From the NCBI GenBank assembly GCA_963969345.1, contig OZ017767.1, positions 6,228,739-6,292,738 on the forward strand: 64,000 nucleotides of DNA. Reading direction: 5' to 3'. The position numbers and the translations under genes were made by a program. The notes beneath the pieces are model-generated. The model was not told the origin of the DNA. It did no database searches and was given only the letters and a program-made list of their open reading frames with translations. Origin of the DNA: Turbatrix aceti (taxonomy: Eukaryota; Nematoda; Chromadorea; Rhabditida; Panagrolaimidae). This document shows, piece after piece, positions 12,253 through 24,500 of the stretch (positions within the stretch are counted from its first letter, which is position 1; each line of letters opens with the position of its first letter).

Positions 12253-14427
12253 TCATATTTCGATGCATTCGTTGTCATCAAATGTCTTTGTTGTGATGTT
12301 TTTCATCGATGTATGCCTTCTGAAGGACGATCTGCCACGATTTTTGTTGCGCTTGAACGATCTGCGAGCGTAGACTGCGTTTTTCATTATCGATACTTTG
12401 TTGGCTTCAAAGCGTGCTTCTTCTGCGCATTTTTCAAAAAATTCTGAAAGTTTTACCGAGTTTTTATTAATTGTTCAAAATATTTACCGCGTAGTTTGTG
12501 GACATCTGGCAGAATGTGCTCTTGTAATTCTGTCATCTGAGCACCCGTCAATCGCAAGGCGTTTTCCAAGTGTTCCAGCGCCTTTTCTGCTGCTTGAAGT
12601 TGGCGTTCGGCTCCAAGTCGTGCCATGATTTCGTCGCGCAATTCTGCTTCTGTCATTTCCTTTTGTTGGGTCAATTCTTTGAGTGTACTGAGAAGTTCCT
12701 TAGTTTGGTTACTGTAGTAACGTCTTTCGTTTTCAAGATCTCGAGATTTTCTTTCGTTCATGCGTAGCCTAAAATAATTGTTTTTTTGCGCAGAACCATA
12801 TTTTTACTTACAAGTTTTCCACTTTTTCTTTTTCTGCGGTGAGACATGTGGTTTTTGATTCAATTTCCATTAGCTTGTTTTTGAGCTGATTTGTAGTAGA
12901 ATTGAGATTTTGGTTTTCGACAAGAAAAGTTTCTCGTTCTCGAATAATCGTGTTCATTTGTTCTTCAATTTTTGATTTTTCCATGTTCAGTTGTTCCAGC
13001 GTGCTGACCAGGTGCTGCGTTTTTGTCATCAGCGATTTCTTTTCTTCTTCAAGTGTGAGTTTGCTTTCATTGGCAACTTTTAGATCACTGAAAGATTTTC
13101 TCGTTTAGTGTCTGACAAAATTAATGGACATACTTTTTGACCTTATTCAAATCGTCTTTTAACTTTTTTGTTAACCCAATCAGTCTTTTGTATTCTTTTT
13201 CTAGTTCTTCTTTTAGCGCTTCCAAATGCTGAAAAAAAAAGTTTGTCAGTTTTTTTTGTACCGTAAAAGCGGTATCTTACTGTGTATCGTTCTTGTTCTT
13301 TTTTAACTTTGTCAACTTCGGCTTGAAGGCGTTCTTCGAAGGTTATTTTTTCTTCGTTTAGCTGCATTCCTTTGTTTTCGAGTTCCCGAATCAGGCTTTC
13401 TCCAACAATAGTGTTGCTGAAGGATCTGTAATAGCATTGTCATAGGTGATGGATGTACAAACAAGCATCGTAAACATACATTTTTGTCGCTTCACGCAGT
13501 GCTTTGAGCCATACTTCTTGAGCCTTGTTATCAACTGCTGCAACGATAATAGCCGTGTTGAACTGAGGATGGGTTATCAGCAAGCAGAATTTTTTTCCTT
13601 TGCCAACATCGCCGCCGGGAACGATACTGCATCCAATAAGAGGAATCACGCCCTGATAAGAGAAATCAGATAATTTTTATCTTTAAAAAAACGAATAATT
13701 CGAACGTACTCTTGGATGCATGTCTATTTTCTTAGTCTTGTTGTATTGTTTCTGAACTCGCGAAGCGTAGTAGAGAAGAAAGCACTCTTTTAGGACAAAG
13801 AATCGTTTTTGCCATTTGCTGCTTTTTCTGCGGCATTTCTTAAGCAATATTCCTTGACACTGAACTCCCTGAATAGGACCCAGGGCTACGTTGTTGTTTT
13901 TAGCGTCTTCTGGGGTAGTATCATAGGTATGAACGGCATTTGTGTTCTTGCGACGGGTGCCTTGAAACTGTGTGAATTGAAATGAAAGGCTTCTCAGAAT
14001 GCCTTTCTTTTCGTTCGGAGACGTGGTATTGGCCTTAGGAAGACTGGCAACAGTTCCTTTACCGGGCATACCTGAAAATAGAGACATATAAATAAATGAA
14101 CAACCATGGACGTAGGCGCGCGATACGTTTTGCGGAAGGAAGGAGAAGGTGTCAGGTGTGCACGTAATTGCGGGGCAGCGCGATAGAAAAGGCGAGATTT
14201 TGTCGAAGAATCAGAGATGTACTGAGCGCCCTATATTTAAAGGGCGCATGTTTTCTCCCTTTTCATAACTTTATGTAACAAAATTGGATGGAATTTATCA
14301 TCTGCCGTATCCCAGTATGTACGTGGACGAGAATTATAGGGTTGCGAAAACATGCGCTCATCCTGAAATATTTATAAAACCAACCTGTCACCTGTGGTGA
14401 TATTGTTGTAGAGCACTGTTCAGACAT
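12253..14427 (-). CDS. PH domain and coiled-coil protein, PLEKHD1-like
   Basis: Probable membrane- or cytoskeleton-associated PH/coiled-coil protein. Minus-strand exons: 14427-14385 (tentative), 14071-13710, 13652-13480, 13425-13281, 13228-13134, 13087-12812, 12768-12488 and 12443-12253, 521 aa (human PLEKHD1 is about 506). The PH domain begins near GPIQGVQCQGILLKK, continues with KWQKRFFVLKECFLLYY and ends VWLKALREAT. The rest is a long heptad-type coiled coil rich in E, K and L, finishing in a basic tail (RRSFKRNKNRGRSSFRRH). The first exon (MSEQCSTTISPQVTG) is chosen because it splices in phase to the acceptor at 14072-14074; otherwise translation may start at MPGKG, 14069. A reverse-strand AATAAA lies at 12187-12192. 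Confidence 0.82.
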
Positions 14428-15122
14428 GGTGCGTCGGGTTAATTTTTGAATTTGAGGGGTGCATGAAATCAGGGATCGTAATGTCATAACCGAAGACCAG
14501 GATGACGGAGGCGATGAGCAGGGGAGTTTTGAGTTTAGCGATGATGACATTGTGGCCGATGAAGACGTCGCAAGCGAAGGGGTACGTGATGCCTTGCGAG
14601 GGGTCGCGTGAGTTCGAATGTAGCCGAGCATCGTGACTACTATGAAAAAAACTGTAAGAGCTTGGCTATAAGCGGTGCGGTGCGCAATGTGTCTGTCAAA
14701 ATTTAGAGATCGCAGATTGTGTTATGTTGAAAAATTCTTTTTGTCTTATTTTTATGCGAAACGAAAGAAAGCCAGGGGTTGTTTTCATCGGAACTGACAG
14801 TTTTGTGTTTTGTTTGGTTTTTTGTTTGTCCATTTTCTCAAACTGGAAAACGCAATGAAATGTTCGCAAAAACTATGTTTGGTACATTCACAGAATGCTT
14901 TTTTTTCTGAACAGTAATAATGTTTCAGTGACAGTGTCACCGGCAGGAATCGAAGAACCATGACTGTGACAAGATCGGGTTCACTTCCAGCCCAGCATGT
15001 TCTTCTCTTCTTGCCAACATTTTTGTTGAAAAGGAAACTTGAAGCAAGTCAATTGATTCAAAGTTGTATGTTATCTCCTGAGGGGCTTCAAAATTGACTT
15101 ACACGCATCATTTTTAGTGGGA
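14428..15122. other. Divergent intergenic region, PLEKHD1-like / drh
   Basis: About 700 bases between two head-to-head genes. The right edge holds a strong acceptor (CATTTTTAG ending at 15117) five bases before the helicase ATG, consistent with trans-splicing. A minus-strand frame at 14430-14631 stays open upstream of the PLEKHD1-like start, but I see no support for it as coding. Confidence 0.5.
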
Positions 15123-18100
15123 ATGACGAATCCCTATGACGACCCAAAAAAATGGCCGAAAACTGTTGTTCGGATGTTGAAACGCATAACTGCAGGAGAT
15201 CCCCGTGTCATCGACATGATGGCCGACAATTTGGAGCGTTACTGCGACGAAAACACGGCTGATGCTTTGTGCCTGAAAAAGAAGTTCACCGCAGATGCTG
15301 TCAATACGTATCTGCGCGTTCTGGGCTTACAGCAAGCTGCTGGCGACGACGACGTCCCGATAACGACCTGCCGAAAAATCACTGAAATTATTCTAAACTA
15401 CATGGACACCGATGAAGCTGCGAAGTACCTGGTTCGTCACTCGTACGAAGCGTTGCGCAACGTCCTGACCGAAGCCCAGCATGCGAACGATCATTTTGCA
15501 GAAGACGATCCATTCCTGAGTATGTTTTTTTGGCGAACATTTGTGGTTTAAAAAAAATGATTTTTTTTAGGAAACATGCATTTGCGTGCTGAAATCTTTC
15601 TGGGTTTTCTTCGACTTCGTGCAACCATGCCCAAACCCGGAAATTGGTATTTCGAACTGCTGAAAATGTTGTCCAAAAGCTCTCAAAATCGACCACTTGC
15701 TTCTGCCATTGACCAAGACTTTGAAAGAACGTTGATGGAATACGACATTCGGGTTCAGTCTGAAAATCGAGCACCAGATATCTCCAAGGATCTGCTCATC
15801 GATGAGAATATCGTCCTGAATGGCCCTCGACCGCAGAGCGATTTTGGAAAACGCCCAAGTTGGTTTTTTTTTGAATTGTGAATGTTTTTTTATTACCTTT
15901 ATATTTTCAGTGGAAATTACCGGAGCTACTACGCATAATTACACGCTGAGAAGCTATCAAAACGAACTTGCAACGAAGGCAAACCAAGGCATGAACACCA
16001 TTATCTGTGCGCCTACTGGATCTGGTAAAACGCACGTCGCTGTCGACATCATGGTACAACACCTGCGCAAACTGAAGACGTCGGATTCTGTTGGTCGCGT
16101 GGTTATGTTCGTGCCAACCATCCCTCTGGTCGATCAGCAGTATCAAAGAATTCATCGGATTCTTCAACCTGAATTTTGTGTTACCAGAATGAGTGGTGCT
16201 GATCGTGTCAATGGCAACACGACGGATCGTGCAAACGAAGTCCTGAAAGCCGATGTCGCCGTCATGACGCCTCAAGTTTTTATGTAAGTTTTTTTTTGGT
16301 TTTCAATTAAAAATGACTGTATTGTGTTTGTTTAGCAACATGCTTTTGAGCCCGCTGAAGTCGCAGCACATCTATCTCTCGGATTTCACGCTCATGATAT
16401 TCGACGAATGCCATCACTGCGACGAAAACCATCCCTACAAGGTGCTCATGGATTACGTTCGTAAGGAACCACAAACCAAAGTCCAGATCGTCGGTCTTAC
16501 TGCTTCGGTCGGTGTCGGTAAGAGCAAAACTACTGGTAACATGAATGCCGAAGCCGCCATCAACCACATTATCGGTTTGTGTGCTCGACTCAACGTCACG
16601 ACGATTAGTTCGGTCAAACAGAATCTCGAAGACCTTCGAAACAATGTTTCTCAACCTGTTGATGGTAGAATTCCTTGATAGTTTCTATTTCTTAAAAAAA
16701 TTTTTTTTTCAGAAATTATTCAATTGCGTCCCAGCGAAAATGACAAGTTTGCGCATTCGGTTGCTTTGCTGAGCGACTTTGTTCAGGAACAATTGGATTT
16801 GGAAGTGAATTTGATCAAGGAGAAGGTTCTTGAGCTCGCAGATAAGGTAAGATGGTCTTAAAGTTGTCTTGAAGATCGCTTTTTTTGCAGGAACGCATCA
16901 AATTGGCCTACGAAGGCGCTGCGAACGAGAGAAACGGCACCTGCAAGACGACCGTCGAGTACAACAACAGGTTGGGCAATCTCAAAAGTATTCTCATGAA
17001 GAACAGCTTTCCTGACAAAGATTGCCGAGAATTCATGCAGAGATGCGTTCAATTGCTTGAGGTCAGTTTTGCTTTCTTTTCTGAATAGATTTTTTTTCAA
17101 CAGATTTCGTTCAGATTTGTCACTTTACCTTGCGAAGAAATGAGCTGTTGCCTTCGTCTTATGCCATGGAGTATTTTAATAGCTCTTTGAACGAGTTTGA
17201 CAACAATGCGCGACAATTCCTGGTCCACGATAAGCGTTCGGCGGACCGAAGGTATCGTCAACGGCTGAATGAATTGGTGCAGCACTTCTTGGGTATGTTT
17301 TTAACTTATTTTTTGTTTATCTTTTTTATCATTCATTTTCAGGATGCATTTCACAATTGCAGCAACTATCGAAGGAATCATCCGAGGGTGAAGAAAAACC
17401 GATTCTGAAACGTCTCATCGAAATTATTGTCGACCAAAACGCTGATTCCCGAATTTTGATTTTTGTCGAGACCCGCAAATGTTGCAGTCAACTTCAAGCT
17501 TACCTGAATTCTCACAAAAACATCGTCGAGAAGTTTGGTCAAAATCAGGTGGGATACATTGTATCCGTGAACCAGTCGGCGATGCAGTCGGGTCAAACAA
17601 GCGCAAGCCAGCAGTATACACTCGAAGCCTTCCGCAGCGGCATGAAACACATTCTCGTCGCAACGTCTGTCGCCGAAGAAGGTCTTGACGTCGCTGAATG
17701 TCAGCTGATTGTGAAGTACAACAGCGTGGGATCCGAGAAGTCGTACATCCAACGGAAAGGCCGTGCCCGTGCCAAGGGCAGCAAATCGGTTTTGCTGGCT
17801 CTCCATGACCACATTGAGCAGCAGGAGTACGCCAATATCATGCGTGAGTACCTCATGAATATGTGCATCAAGAGCCTTCAATGCGAGACCGAATCCAGGC
17901 TCAGGAATATGGTATATTTTTCCTGCAACTTTTAAAGTTGATAAATAACGTTGAAAATTTCAGATCGAGAAGGAATCCAAGAAAATGGAGCTCGAGGCTC
18001 ATAACAACGAACGTCGTCGAACTGCGGATGCCGGGAGCAAGTACCTTATCGAGTGTGGCACCTGCGGTACCCACATCTGCACCAGCGATGAAATTTACCG

Positions 18101-18599
18101 CCTGGCTGACAACAAGTTTGTCTGCAGCAACAGCGATGCGTGGAACGGTACGACGATCAGCAACGAGCGAGTGTCGGCGAAATCCAATCTCTCCAACATC
18201 AGCCTTATGTGCGGTCGTTGGAAATGCGGATGTGGAACAGATCGTGGCGACGTCGTGAAATACGCCGAAGTCTTCATGCCAACTCTTTCGGCAAATGGTT
18301 TTCATCTGCGCGTGCAAAGCAATGGCCCCGTCGTCCAGTTTCGCTCGAAGCCTAGTTGGAAGATTATTCAGACCGACTATTTCTATCCTCCTCAAATCAC
18401 CGCTAAAATCCTGGTACGATGTTTTTATTTTGAATTATATATTTATGTTACTATTTTGAAATTTCAGAACCTGATGTCGTACTCACTTCGGGATCCCAAG
18501 CTTCGAAGTGCCGCCGAGCAAAACGAAAAGCTTAATTCTGCAGAATTTCTTCACATCACGCACAAGAAGCGTCACGCTATTATCACCGATGACGATTGA
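15123..18599 (+). CDS. RIG-I-like RNA helicase (Dicer-related helicase, DRH family)
   Basis: Double-stranded-RNA ATPase; nematode DRH proteins act in antiviral and endogenous RNA interference. Exons 15123-15519, 15571-15858, 15911-16283, 16336-16664, 16713-16846, 16891-17061, 17115-17292, 17343-17911, 17964-18413, 18468-18599 give 1006 aa in phase. Residues 1-228 are a helical N-terminal region. Walker A is APTGSGKT (262-269), motif II DECH (376-379), motif III LTAS (407-410), motif VI QRKGRAR (760-766). A helical insert typical of the RIG-I/Dicer branch lies between the RecA lobes. The C-terminal regulatory domain has zinc-site cysteines C844/C847 and C896/C901, with the same CxxC...CxxxxC spacing as RIG-I. 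The acceptor at 17114 was chosen over 17103, which runs into a stop. ATTAAA lies at 18644-18649. DRH-1 and DRH-3 cannot be told apart here. Confidence 0.92.
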
Positions 18600-19558
18600 G
18601 TCTTTTGTTTGTTTGTATTTTGTTTATTTACTGGGATATTTCTATTAAAATGCGTGTTGCATGGTTTTTGTAGTCATGCTCACGTTAGCGTGTGAGCCCG
18701 CGTACTTTCAGTTTTGAAACTTATGTTATCAATTAACAGTCTTCGCCGTTGCCCAAGTAACCAAATTTACCGCAACTTCTCAGGTGGCGTGGCAAATGTG
18801 TATGGAAAGAACTGATTACGGTTACGATTTTTACTTGTTGTCTTGGAAAGTTGCGCAAAGAAAAGGCAAACAGGTGACTGCTAGGTGAAAAACAGCGACT
18901 ACGTTGGCTCGCTCCTGCGTTGTTCTAGTTAATGATCAGGCCGGGTGGCACCAGGTGTTTGGCGGAGTCAACTTTGTGGTAACAGAATCAATGGCACCGC
19001 CGAGAAGCGAAGCGGGTTCCGATGTATGTGAGACCGCCTTCGTCCACCACAACTCCACCTTTGGTGTCGTGTTGGGTTGTCACGTGGTTGTTGTTGGGTT
19101 GTGGTTCGTACACGCGGCTATGCCAATTATTTCCTCGCTGTATCCCGTGCCATTTGTTCCAGGTGAGCCTGTGTTCTATACAATTTACCTGTCTCCCCGA
19201 GAGTCTTGCGCACCGCCTAGCGTGCGTGCCCACGTTTCTGCCTTTGTTCGGGTCGGGTGCCATTGCGTAATGAGAACGAACGAACGAGCGTTGGCCCGGA
19301 ACTCATTAACCTGACTGACTGAGAGTGCTTCAGGTTTCAATCATCCCTGCCTCGCCTCACGTCTCTCTTTTTTGTTGTTTCGGGCATCAAGTCTTCGTAG
19401 TCGTCGAGACGTAGTCGAGAGAGCGCGCGAGGCAGCAGCGAACGCCACATACCACCACCCGAGGCGGAGTCTGGAGCCTGCGGTTGGCACATGCATGTGC
19501 GTATCTTCGTCAATTGGTGTTGACGTTTTCCTCGCTCTCGCTCTTTCTTTAACCTTTT
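18600..19558. other. Intergenic region upstream of second Galpha gene
   Basis: It holds the helicase poly(A) signal and then mixed sequence with no exon chain I trust. Overlapping open frames at 18904-19314 lack splice or homology support. Confidence 0.5.
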
Positions 19559-21238
19559 ATGGGGAACTGTGAAAGCAACTACCAAGACAGCCACTTCGCC
19601 AACCTGTCTCCACAACCGCTACCTTCACCTGTCATGCTGACGAGTTCGGAGCGAAAGAAGCGTAATCGCGACATTAATCAGGAGTTAGACTATGAGAGGA
19701 AGCTGCAGGAAGCCACGATCAAGCTCCTCCTCCTGGGGGCCGGTGAGTCCGGCAAATCGACGATCCTCAAGCAGATGAAGTGAGTTTTGCCAATCTGCAC
19801 TCGGGCTCACATTAGTCACCGGCAAAGCGCACCAATTTCAGAATAATCCACAACAACGGCTTCACGGAAGACGAACTCGTTGCCAAGAAAAACATGGTCT
19901 ACGCAAACGTCATGCAATCGGTAAAGGCGATCATCGACGGGTGCTATCGCCTCGGGTTCACCTTCGCCTCCGAAAAGCACAAGGTGGGCGGTTGTTTGAC
20001 TTGACTGTCGACTATACATAGTTCATTTATTTCCTCCCTGCCAACACCCCTCAATTTATCACTGCGCGTGGTAATTATAATTATAAATTAGCCCCCTCCC
20101 TGTTCAGTAGCGTATCGTTACCGCTCCGCGCGTGCCGGGCCATAGGAAGGCTGTCTGTTGCTATGGCAAAGCAAACAAATGTCCACCGTAGGCGACAGGG
20201 AGTAGTCCAGGCGTGCATAATATTTTACCTCTGCCTCTGATTAGTTTGTTAGTTAGGCAATCGAAAACACTAACACAGGAAAATTGAGTTAAGTACATGC
20301 GACCTTAAATATATACAATAAATACATAAGTGCATGAGAATTTCAGTTTGTCGCGAATCAGATAATCGACATCGTAACAAACAACAACGAAGCCAGACCG
20401 TTTTCCACGGAGATTTACAATGGAATTAAGCTGCTCCTTGCCGATGAGAATATTCAGACTGCCCTCAGACGACGGTCGGCTTTCTACCTCCCGGATTCTG
20501 CTCTTTTGTGAGTTTTGATACGGGAATTGGGTTTTAACTCCTCCGAGGATAACAACGGTCAATTTAAGCTTCCTCGACAACCTGGACAGAATCCACGATC
20601 CCTGCTACGTGCCGACGCAGCAGGACATGCTCCACCTGCGAGTCGCGACGATGGGCGTCATCGAGGTCGCCTTCAAGATCAAGAACAAGACCTGGAGGGT
20701 CTTTGACGTCGGTGGACAGCGTTCGCAGCGCAAAAAGTGGATTCACTGCTTCGATGACGTCCGTGCTGTCATTTTCGTCACCGCACTCAGCGAGTACGAC
20801 CAGGTGCTCATCGAGGACAACGCTACGGTTGGTTTTGGGTCCAACTTTCGCTTTTTCTGTCGTTAGAAAAAAACAGCGGTGGCTGCGTTACAGAACAGAA
20901 TGCGGGAGTCACTGCAACTCTTCGAGCAGGTCTGCAACAACAAGTACTTTGTCGAAACGGGCATTATACTTTTTCTCAACAAAAAGGATCTCCTGGACGA
21001 GAAAATCACAAATCACGTGTCCATCCGCATCGCTTTTCCGGAGTACGACGGACCCGACACGTACGATGCGTCTGCAAAGTACATTGAAAACAAATTCGTC
21101 GCTGCGAACCATGTCGCTAACAAGTCCATCTACTCGCATCAGACGTGTGCCACGGACACGCAGCAGGTGCAGTTCGTGCTGGACTCCGTTCTCGACACGA
21201 TTCTGTCGGCAAAGCTCAAGGGTTGCGGTCTGTACTAA
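19559..21238 (+). CDS. G protein alpha subunit, Gi/o-like, with extended N-terminus
   Basis: Exons 19559-19779, 19842-19983, 20347-20507, 20569-20827 and 20894-21238 join in phase to 375 aa. It starts MGNC, giving a myristoylation glycine and a likely palmitoylated cysteine. A Ser/Pro-containing extension of roughly 20 residues precedes the usual N-terminal helix. The P-loop is GAGESGKST, switch I RVATMG, switch [14 protein letters not shown], then NKKD and TCATDT. It ends KGCGLY, the Gi/o-type tail with the pertussis-toxin cysteine. Two positions are unusual: Gln replaces the near-universal Glu of QRSERKKW, and Met follows the magnesium-binding Thr in switch I. It could be a worm GPA-type paralogue; I cannot assign which. 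AATAAA is at 21295-21300. Confidence 0.92.
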
Positions 21239-21545
21239 CCCGACCCCCACCCCCACCCCGGCCCCACCCGATCTCGACAAGATTTATCCACGGCAATAAA
21301 ATTTATTTTTGGTCAACGTTTGTTTGTGTCTTTCGAATAATCATCAGTGTATGTATGCACGTCCGGTTACGGTCGGGTAGGTTGGCGGCATCGGGAAAAA
21401 ATGAGATCAAGCAACAAATGAGCGGCAAATGCCAGTCTAAGTGAGAATTGGCTATTTTTGGAGGAGAAAAAAAAAGTGATACAAAAAGAAGGAGAGTATT
21501 GCTGCGTTTTGGGCCTCGAGAGGCGAGGAGACGGATGGTTTGAGA
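21239..21545. terminator. Shared convergent 3' region with back-to-back poly(A) signals
   Basis: The Galpha gene (+) and unc-41 (-) converge here. AATAAA for the plus strand (21295-21300) is followed at once by TTTATT (21302-21307), which is AATAAA on the minus strand. No coding sequence is seen in the 307 bases. Confidence 0.65.
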
Positions 21546-24500
21546 TCAGTAACCGTATCCCTTCATGTCGATCTCGATGATTGGGATGGGTCGTTTTTCG
21601 GGTTCTTCGTCGCTCGAAGAGTCATTTCGCTTCCGGCTGGCTCCGCCAAATTCTGTCTCGCTGAACTCGATACCGTAACTGAAAAAAACAACAATAACAA
21701 CTTTGCATACATAATAGACCATAGCTTGGAGTTTTTCACTCTCACATCCCCTGTGGCGTCACAGGCACTTTTTAGCGGTCTACGCTCGTTCACACAAGTC
21801 ATGGTTACTATTTTTTGTTTCACGTCCATCGGCAGCGTGTGCCACAAACGCCCGCTGACAATGAATGCCATTTACGCTCGTTCTGCCGAGCAAAACATTT
21901 AAATGCTATATGGTCTCGACACGAAAAAATATTTTTTTTTTGCTTTGCCCCATTTTTCCCCAAAAACATACTCTCCATGCTGTTGGGCGACTTGATCGGG
22001 ATCAAAGAGCGCTTTGTGCTGTTCCGGCTGAACGGCCATGGCTGCCTCGGGATTGGCGACCGTCGGATCAAAGATGACGTCGTTGTCGAGGTCGTTGCAC
22101 TGGACGTAGTCGATCTCGACGTCGTACTTGCACTTGGCGACGTAGCGTACGTATTTCTCGACTCTGTCCGAGTCCTCGTGTTGCTCGACACTCACGGATC
22201 GAACTACGGTATGGGATACTGTAGCGAGAGGCATGGTGAAGTCGACGTCGCAGTTTGGCATGAAAACCTCCGGCATGAGATCGAAGGAGGATAGGTCAAA
22301 TCTGCACTTGAGCATGTAATCCTTGTACGCGGCCGCATCCCGGACCGGCAATCGCGGGATGCGCCAGACGAGGGAGCGATAGACGTGCTCGTATTTCGCT
22401 TCGCCGGCTGCAACTTCGATGAGCGTCGCCTCGCTGGTCTGGACGGCGCCCATGATGCGGTCTTTGAGGTTCTTCACCTTGCCTGGCTTCCGCATTTTTG
22501 AGTGTACCGAGCCGACGCCCCAGTGCCGTTCCTCGCGAAAGATGTAGATCCAAGCCTCAGGGATGGGGAACTTGATGACGATATCCTCGCAGGGAATTGT
22601 CCGGATGGATTCGACAGTTCCTCGCGCGCGTTGCGTCTGCGCGGCTGCCATGGCATTGATACGGATCTCAATTTTGCTGCCAGCGATCTTCATCACGGAT
22701 TTGATCTGCAGGGGCTTTTCCTTGTTCTTCGGCGGACGGATTCGGAAACGACACATCTCGAAAAAGACTCCGTCGGGTGGAGACAATTTCAACAACTGCT
22801 CTTCTTCGAAGGCTTTTTTGTCGATCGTGCTATGGAAATCCAAATTCTCGAACCGAATCCAGCGCTCGGTGTACATGGGTAGGATGTCCTTACGCCGGAC
22901 AATTTCCTTGCCCTGTCTCCTGCGATCATTGAGGCCAATTTCAAGGAAAGGCGATCCCGTGACGAAAGCGAGGCAGAACATTCGCACCCGCGCGAGTTGA
23001 TTTGACACAAATCCATTCTTATCAACATGCGCTTGATACTCATCATAGCAGTGGATCTGGACCTCGTCCTGCTTGTAGACAGGCGCGACTTCCCGCTTGA
23101 TGGGCGCGTTGAAGAGGAAATCCTCAATGACATTGACAAACGAGTTGAACTCATCCGCGTTCAACGATCCAAACTTGGCAAGCACCGTAATCTGCGCGGC
23201 GTGCTCGATTGGGAGTCCATATTTCGTGACGTGACCCTCGACGAGTCGAGAAATTTGTCCCGCGCGAATTCCGACCCTCTCCTTGTACTGCACGTGCTGC
23301 AGCTTAATGGTATGGATTTTTCCGTAGACGTCGTAGGCCTGGAGCGTGTTGTCCGAGAGCGAATACGTCGGCTGAAGCATGATTTCCTGCATCGGTCGAG
23401 GATCTGTCTTTGAATTCAGGATGTACAGCATGTTGCCCTGGATCTTGACGTAGCACGCCTTCCAGTACCGATCGCCCATGATCTTCTTCTTCGGAGGATA
23501 ACGGATCATGAGTTCCCATCCGTCGCCGGTAAATGGCTTCGGGAAGACTTCCAACGGCGCGGAATCGTCTTCATCGTAGAGCGGAGACGCAAAATCGCTG
23601 CCTTCCATCTGGAATTCGTCCTCAAAGCCGGCGGGTCGTGGTGAGACCGGTGATCCGCCTTCGGGGGTCGGCGTGCTGATGCCGGACGACAGACGGGGGA
23701 GCACGTCCGCGTTGAGGTCCTCCTGGGCAGCGATGAGGTTCGCGCGCTCTTTTGCCTGCGCGACAATGTCCTCCGCGGAGCGGATGTCGAAGGGGTCAAA
23801 GGCATCTCCGCCATTGGACACTGCGAAGGGGTCGAGAGGCTTCGGAGGGGCGAAGGGGTCGTCATCGGTGACCGGAGGCGCGCCCTTCAGGTGAATGCTG
23901 AAAAAGTCGCTGTCCGAAGGCGGGAGTTCTGCCTGCACCCGTTGTTGTTCGGTTTCGTCGAATCCTGCCCAGTTGGAAGGGATTGGAGGCGGTTCGGGTG
24001 AGGACTCTTCTGTTGGCTCTGGTTCAGTGGGTTCCGGCTCGGGCTCAGGCTCAGACGGCGCGGCGGGCACCGGCAAATCTTCTTCGGAGGACGAAGGACT
24101 TGCAGGCTCTTTGGGGACGACCACAGGGTCTTCCGACCCTGGTGGCCGCCAGTCTCCTATGTCATGTGCTCTCGTCTTTGCAAGCTTGGCGACGAGCTCC
24201 GCAGCAGCGCGGTCCATGTCCATTTCCCTGTTCGGATCGAGTTCAGGTGATTGAGGTCGTTTCAGCTTTTTGGCTTTTTTCTTGTCCGCCTTGGCCTTCT
24301 TTTTTTCCTCCTCGACCTGTTGCATCTGGCGCAGCACGGCGGGCGTCATCATGCCTTGGCTGCCGCCGACGGATGACACGTAAGACTCGTCGTGGATCTC
24401 GTTGGCAGCCGTCGTCTCGCCCAGCTCCTTGATTTTCTCCTCCGTAGATTTTACAGCGGAAGTCACCTGAGCCGAGAGTTTGTTAAACTTGGCCCAGGCG

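Noticed and set aside
17104..17114. Acceptor CAG at 17103 for exon 7 of the helicase gene
   Set aside because: Using it puts the exon in a frame that soon meets a stop; the TTCAG ending at 17114 keeps the open frame.
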